Part shown: in pieces, positions 6,125-7,970 of the stretch | How positions within the stretch are numbered: position 1 is the stretch's first letter | Layout of the letters: every line of letters starts with the position of its first letter | Origin: Planctomycetia bacterium | GTDB lineage: Bacteria > Planctomycetota > Planctomycetia > Pirellulales > UBA1268 | Direction: 5' to 3' | Assembly (NCBI GenBank): GCA_009919445.1 | Contig: RGBY01000107.1 | Coordinates: 1 to 7,970 of the forward strand | Length of the DNA: 7,970 bases | Translations under genes and position numbers: made by a program | Notes under the pieces: generated by a model | What the model was told of the DNA's origin: nothing | What the model saw: the letters and a program-made list of their open reading frames with translations, nothing else | The model's database searches: none

Positions 6125-7458
6125 GCCGATCCATCCGGGGCTCAGTCTCTCCGGCAACCCATCGGTGGGGTGACCTCTGGCTGAAAACCCGTTGGCTACT
6201 TCCGGTTGTCGGTCCCCCGGTTGAGCATGCCTGGCTCCAGGTCAAGCGGGGACGGCTCCACGCCTTTGGGCAATGGCCTCCGCGGCAGCATGGGCAGCAG
6301 TTTGTTGACCTTGAAGACGCGGTCGTGACAGCGGGCTTTGTTAATGCTCACACCCACCTCGAGTTTTCTGACTGCCAATCGCCGTTCGACACCACCGGCG
6401 GGCTCCCAGACTGGATCGAACAAGTCATCGACTGGCGGCGACGTCAGCCCGCAGGCACGCGGGAATTGGCTGTCCATCGTGGCCTGGCTGAATCAGCTGA
6501 GGCGGGGGTGGTCGCCGTGGGCGAGATTGCCACCACTGTTCCCGCCGGGGCAGATCTTCATGCCCTGCAGGCCGGCCCTCGACTCCGCATCTTCCAAGAG
6601 GTCCTCGGCCTTGCCCCGGTATGTCCTGGGGTTACGCCAGCCGCGGTGGCGACTGCCCGTCGCGACATCCAGAGGCTCGCCCAAGCCGGCTTCGCCCCAG
6701 GACTCTCACCGCATGCTCCCTATTCAACCCAGTGGCCTACGGGCCGCTGGGCACTGGCTACGGCCCGCCACCTTCACTCGCTCACCAGCACCGCCGGGGG
6801 GCATCGGAAACTGGTGCCGCTGGCCATGCACCTGGCCGAATCGGAGGACGAGCAGGAATTTCTCGAGCTGCAATCGGGCCGCTTCCGGCAACTGTTTGAC
6901 TCGTTGGGAGTCTGGCCCACAACACCGCCAAGGTTGGCTACCACGGCTGACTGGATCTCACTGCTGGCCCGGGCTGACCGTGGGCTAATCGTGCATGGCA
7001 CGCACCTTCCCAGCGATCGGCTGGCCTGGGCCCGCCTCCAGCGTCACCGGCAGCGGCTTGCCATTGCCGTCTGCCCGCGAACCACGCAGGCTCTGGCTGG
7101 CCGACTGCCACCGCTGGCCGATTTCCTAAATGCAGGAATCCGGGTCTGCCTCGGTACAGATGGCCGTGGCTCAAACCCCGATCTCTCCATTCGGGCTGAG
7201 GCAACCTGTCTGATTAACGCCGGGCTGATTAGCCCCGAACAGGCACTCACGATGACGACCGTCAATGCGGCCTGGGGCCTTGGCTTCGACCGTACGACGG
7301 GCTTCCTTGCCCCCGGCCGTCCAGCCGATCTCGTGGTGCTCCGCCCAGAGGTCGCTCCCACCACTGCCGCGTCCGCGACTGCTGCGGTGTTTGCTCCTGA
7401 CACCCATGTCACTGCCACTCTCCGAGGCGGCCGACTTATTGCTGGATCGCTTGAATAA
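6121..7458 (+). CDS. Amidohydrolase, probable aminofutalosine deaminase (MqnX type)
   Basis: This 445-residue protein belongs to the metal-dependent amidohydrolase superfamily, in the group of cytosine/adenosine-type deaminases that includes SsnA/TrzN-like enzymes. An N-terminal beta segment (about 17-70) leads into the TIM barrel. The probable metal ligands are H77 and H79 in NAHTHLEF, H237 in MHLAE (with E240 as the likely catalytic acid) and D347 in LGTDGRGSNPDLS. H198 in SPHAPYS and H292 in VHGTHL are the other expected site residues. CPRT (318-321) sits where related deaminases have CPRS or NPxS. The C-terminal PGRPADLVVL (398-407) closes the composite beta domain. Its ATG overlaps the mqnC stop, so it is translated with the menaquinone genes. 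Deamination of aminofutalosine to futalosine is therefore the best guess (known amidohydrolase-type MqnX enzymes do this), but the substrate is inferred from context. Confidence 0.78.
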   Translation: MSRSIRGSVSPATHRWGDLWLKTRWLLPVVGPPVEHAWLQVKRGRLHAFGQWPPRQHGQQFVDLEDAVVTAGFVNAHTHLEFSDCQSPFDTTGGLPDWIEQVIDWRRRQPAGTRELAVHRGLAESAEAGVVAVGEIATTVPAGADLHALQAGPRLRIFQEVLGLAPVCPGVTPAAVATARRDIQRLAQAGFAPGLSPHAPYSTQWPTGRWALATARHLHSLTSTAGGHRKLVPLAMHLAESEDEQEFLELQSGRFRQLFDSLGVWPTTPPRLATTADWISLLARADRGLIVHGTHLPSDRLAWARLQRHRQRLAIAVCPRTTQALAGRLPPLADFLNAGIRVCLGTDGRGSNPDLSIRAEATCLINAGLISPEQALTMTTVNAAWGLGFDRTTGFLAPGRPADLVVLRPEVAPTTAASATAAVFAPDTHVTATLRGGRLIAGSLE

Positions 7459-7464
7459 GCCAAT

Positions 7465-7516
7465 GGCAGAGAGCGAATGCGACGGCCCTCTGCCGGCCCT
7501 CTCTTAGAGCCGGCAG
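7465..7516. terminator. Overlapping inverted repeats between convergent genes
   Basis: Two mutually exclusive stems can be drawn in the 45-bp convergent spacer. GGCAGAG (7465-7471) pairs with CTCTGCC (7488-7494), and CTGCCGGC (7490-7497) pairs with GCCGGCAG (7509-7516), an 8-bp perfect stem with an 11-nt loop spanning the hisG stop. GGCCCTCT is also repeated directly at 7484-7491 and 7495-7502. No T-run follows either stem on either strand, so any termination is unlikely to be the classical intrinsic type. Position between two gene ends is the main support. Confidence 0.35.
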
Positions 7517-7970
7517 TTGGCAATCTGGGTTTCAATGATGGCTGAAGCACCTATAGCCTCAAGCCGCTCCATAATGCCGTGGGATTCCTTCCGCCGCACC
7601 ATGGCTCGCACCGAACACCATTCCGCATCTTCCAGTGCGCTGATCGTCGGTGAATTGAAGCCCGGCGTGATTGCCTCAGCTTCTGCCAAGCGGCTGCGTG
7701 GGACGTTGTATTCCAGTAACGACCAGGCGCGGGCGATCACCACACCTTCCAGCCGCCGTACAATGCGATCGGCCATTGCTGGGTCAACCACGTTGCTGTT
7801 CTGCACCAGCACTGTCTCATAGCGGCCGATTTCCTCAAGCACCCGCAGCCTGTTGGCCGCCAGGGTGCTGCCGGTTTCAACCAGATCAACCACCGCATCG
7901 GCCACCCCCAGCGACACCATGATTTCGACGCTTCCCGACAACTCGACAAGGTGTACCTCGACGCCATGCT
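7504..7970 (-). CDS. hisG: ATP phosphoribosyltransferase HisG, long form, C-terminal part
   Basis: HisG joins ATP and PRPP to give phosphoribosyl-ATP, the first step of histidine synthesis, in the cytoplasm. The visible 154 residues begin HGVEVHLVELSGSVE; the N-terminal half lies beyond the right edge. The PRPP-binding loop is seen as DAVVDLVETGSTL (visible residues 24-36). After VLVQN comes the regulatory ACT-like domain (about 79-154), with the family stretches YNVPRS (87-92), ITPGFNSPTIS (100-110) and the C-terminal GASAIIETQIANCRL. Presence of this domain marks the long form, which in known cases is a hexamer feedback-inhibited by histidine and does not need HisZ. The TAA stop reads on the - strand at 7506-7504. 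The gene converges on the amidohydrolase with 45 bp between the stops. The reading frame is clean, so the truncation is due to the window only. Confidence 0.95.
   Translation of the reverse strand, partial: HGVEVHLVELSGSVEIMVSLGVADAVVDLVETGSTLAANRLRVLEEIGRYETVLVQNSNVVDPAMADRIVRRLEGVVIARAWSLLEYNVPRSRLAEAEAITPGFNSPTISALEDAEWCSVRAMVRRKESHGIMERLEAIGASAIIETQIANCRL

Noticed and set aside
6338..6988. A 216-codon + strand open frame inside the amidohydrolase gene
   Set aside because: It is a frame-shifted reading of the amidohydrolase, Arg/Pro/Ser-rich with no domain, while the main frame keeps all the metal-site motifs.

Overview
The window holds six complete protein genes on the + strand and the 3' part of a seventh on the - strand. 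No RNA genes, insertion sequences or CRISPR arrays were seen. The sequence is moderately GC-rich, and most starts lack a clear Shine-Dalgarno site. The ABC permease family, a lineage-type hypothetical protein and futalosine-pathway menaquinone genes together suggest a planctomycete (Planctomycetota). That assignment rests on protein resemblance from memory, and related phyla are not excluded.

Region 1 (1-319) is apparently non-coding. It carries a weak terminator-like hairpin near the left edge and a 16-bp dyad about 100 bp upstream of the first gene. Region 2 (320-3859) is a likely three-gene transcription unit: a membrane-anchored protein of unknown function, an ABC ATPase, and a roughly 12-TM permease of the 'putative ABC exporter' type. 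The last two are 9 bp apart and almost certainly form one transporter with unknown cargo.

Region 3 (3860-4085) is a 226-bp spacer rich in dyad symmetry, including a 15-bp palindrome, a strong hairpin and a smaller interrupted dyad. It also has a 9-codon mini-ORF in frame with the next gene. Region 4 (4086-7458) is a tightly overlapping operon, mqnA-mqnC-amidohydrolase. MqnA (chorismate dehydratase) starts the futalosine route to menaquinone. MqnC (cyclic dehypoxanthine futalosine synthase, radical SAM) does a late cyclisation. The amidohydrolase has all the expected metal ligands and is best explained as an aminofutalosine deaminase (MqnX type) acting between them. MqnE, MqnB/MTAN and MqnD are not in the window.

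Region 5 (7459-7970) is a 45-bp convergent spacer with overlapping inverted repeats, followed by the C-terminal part of a long-form hisG on the - strand, cut by the window edge. Most of the window is ordinary metabolism and transport. The least explained parts are the first protein with its ABC exporter, and the dyad-rich leader of the menaquinone operon.
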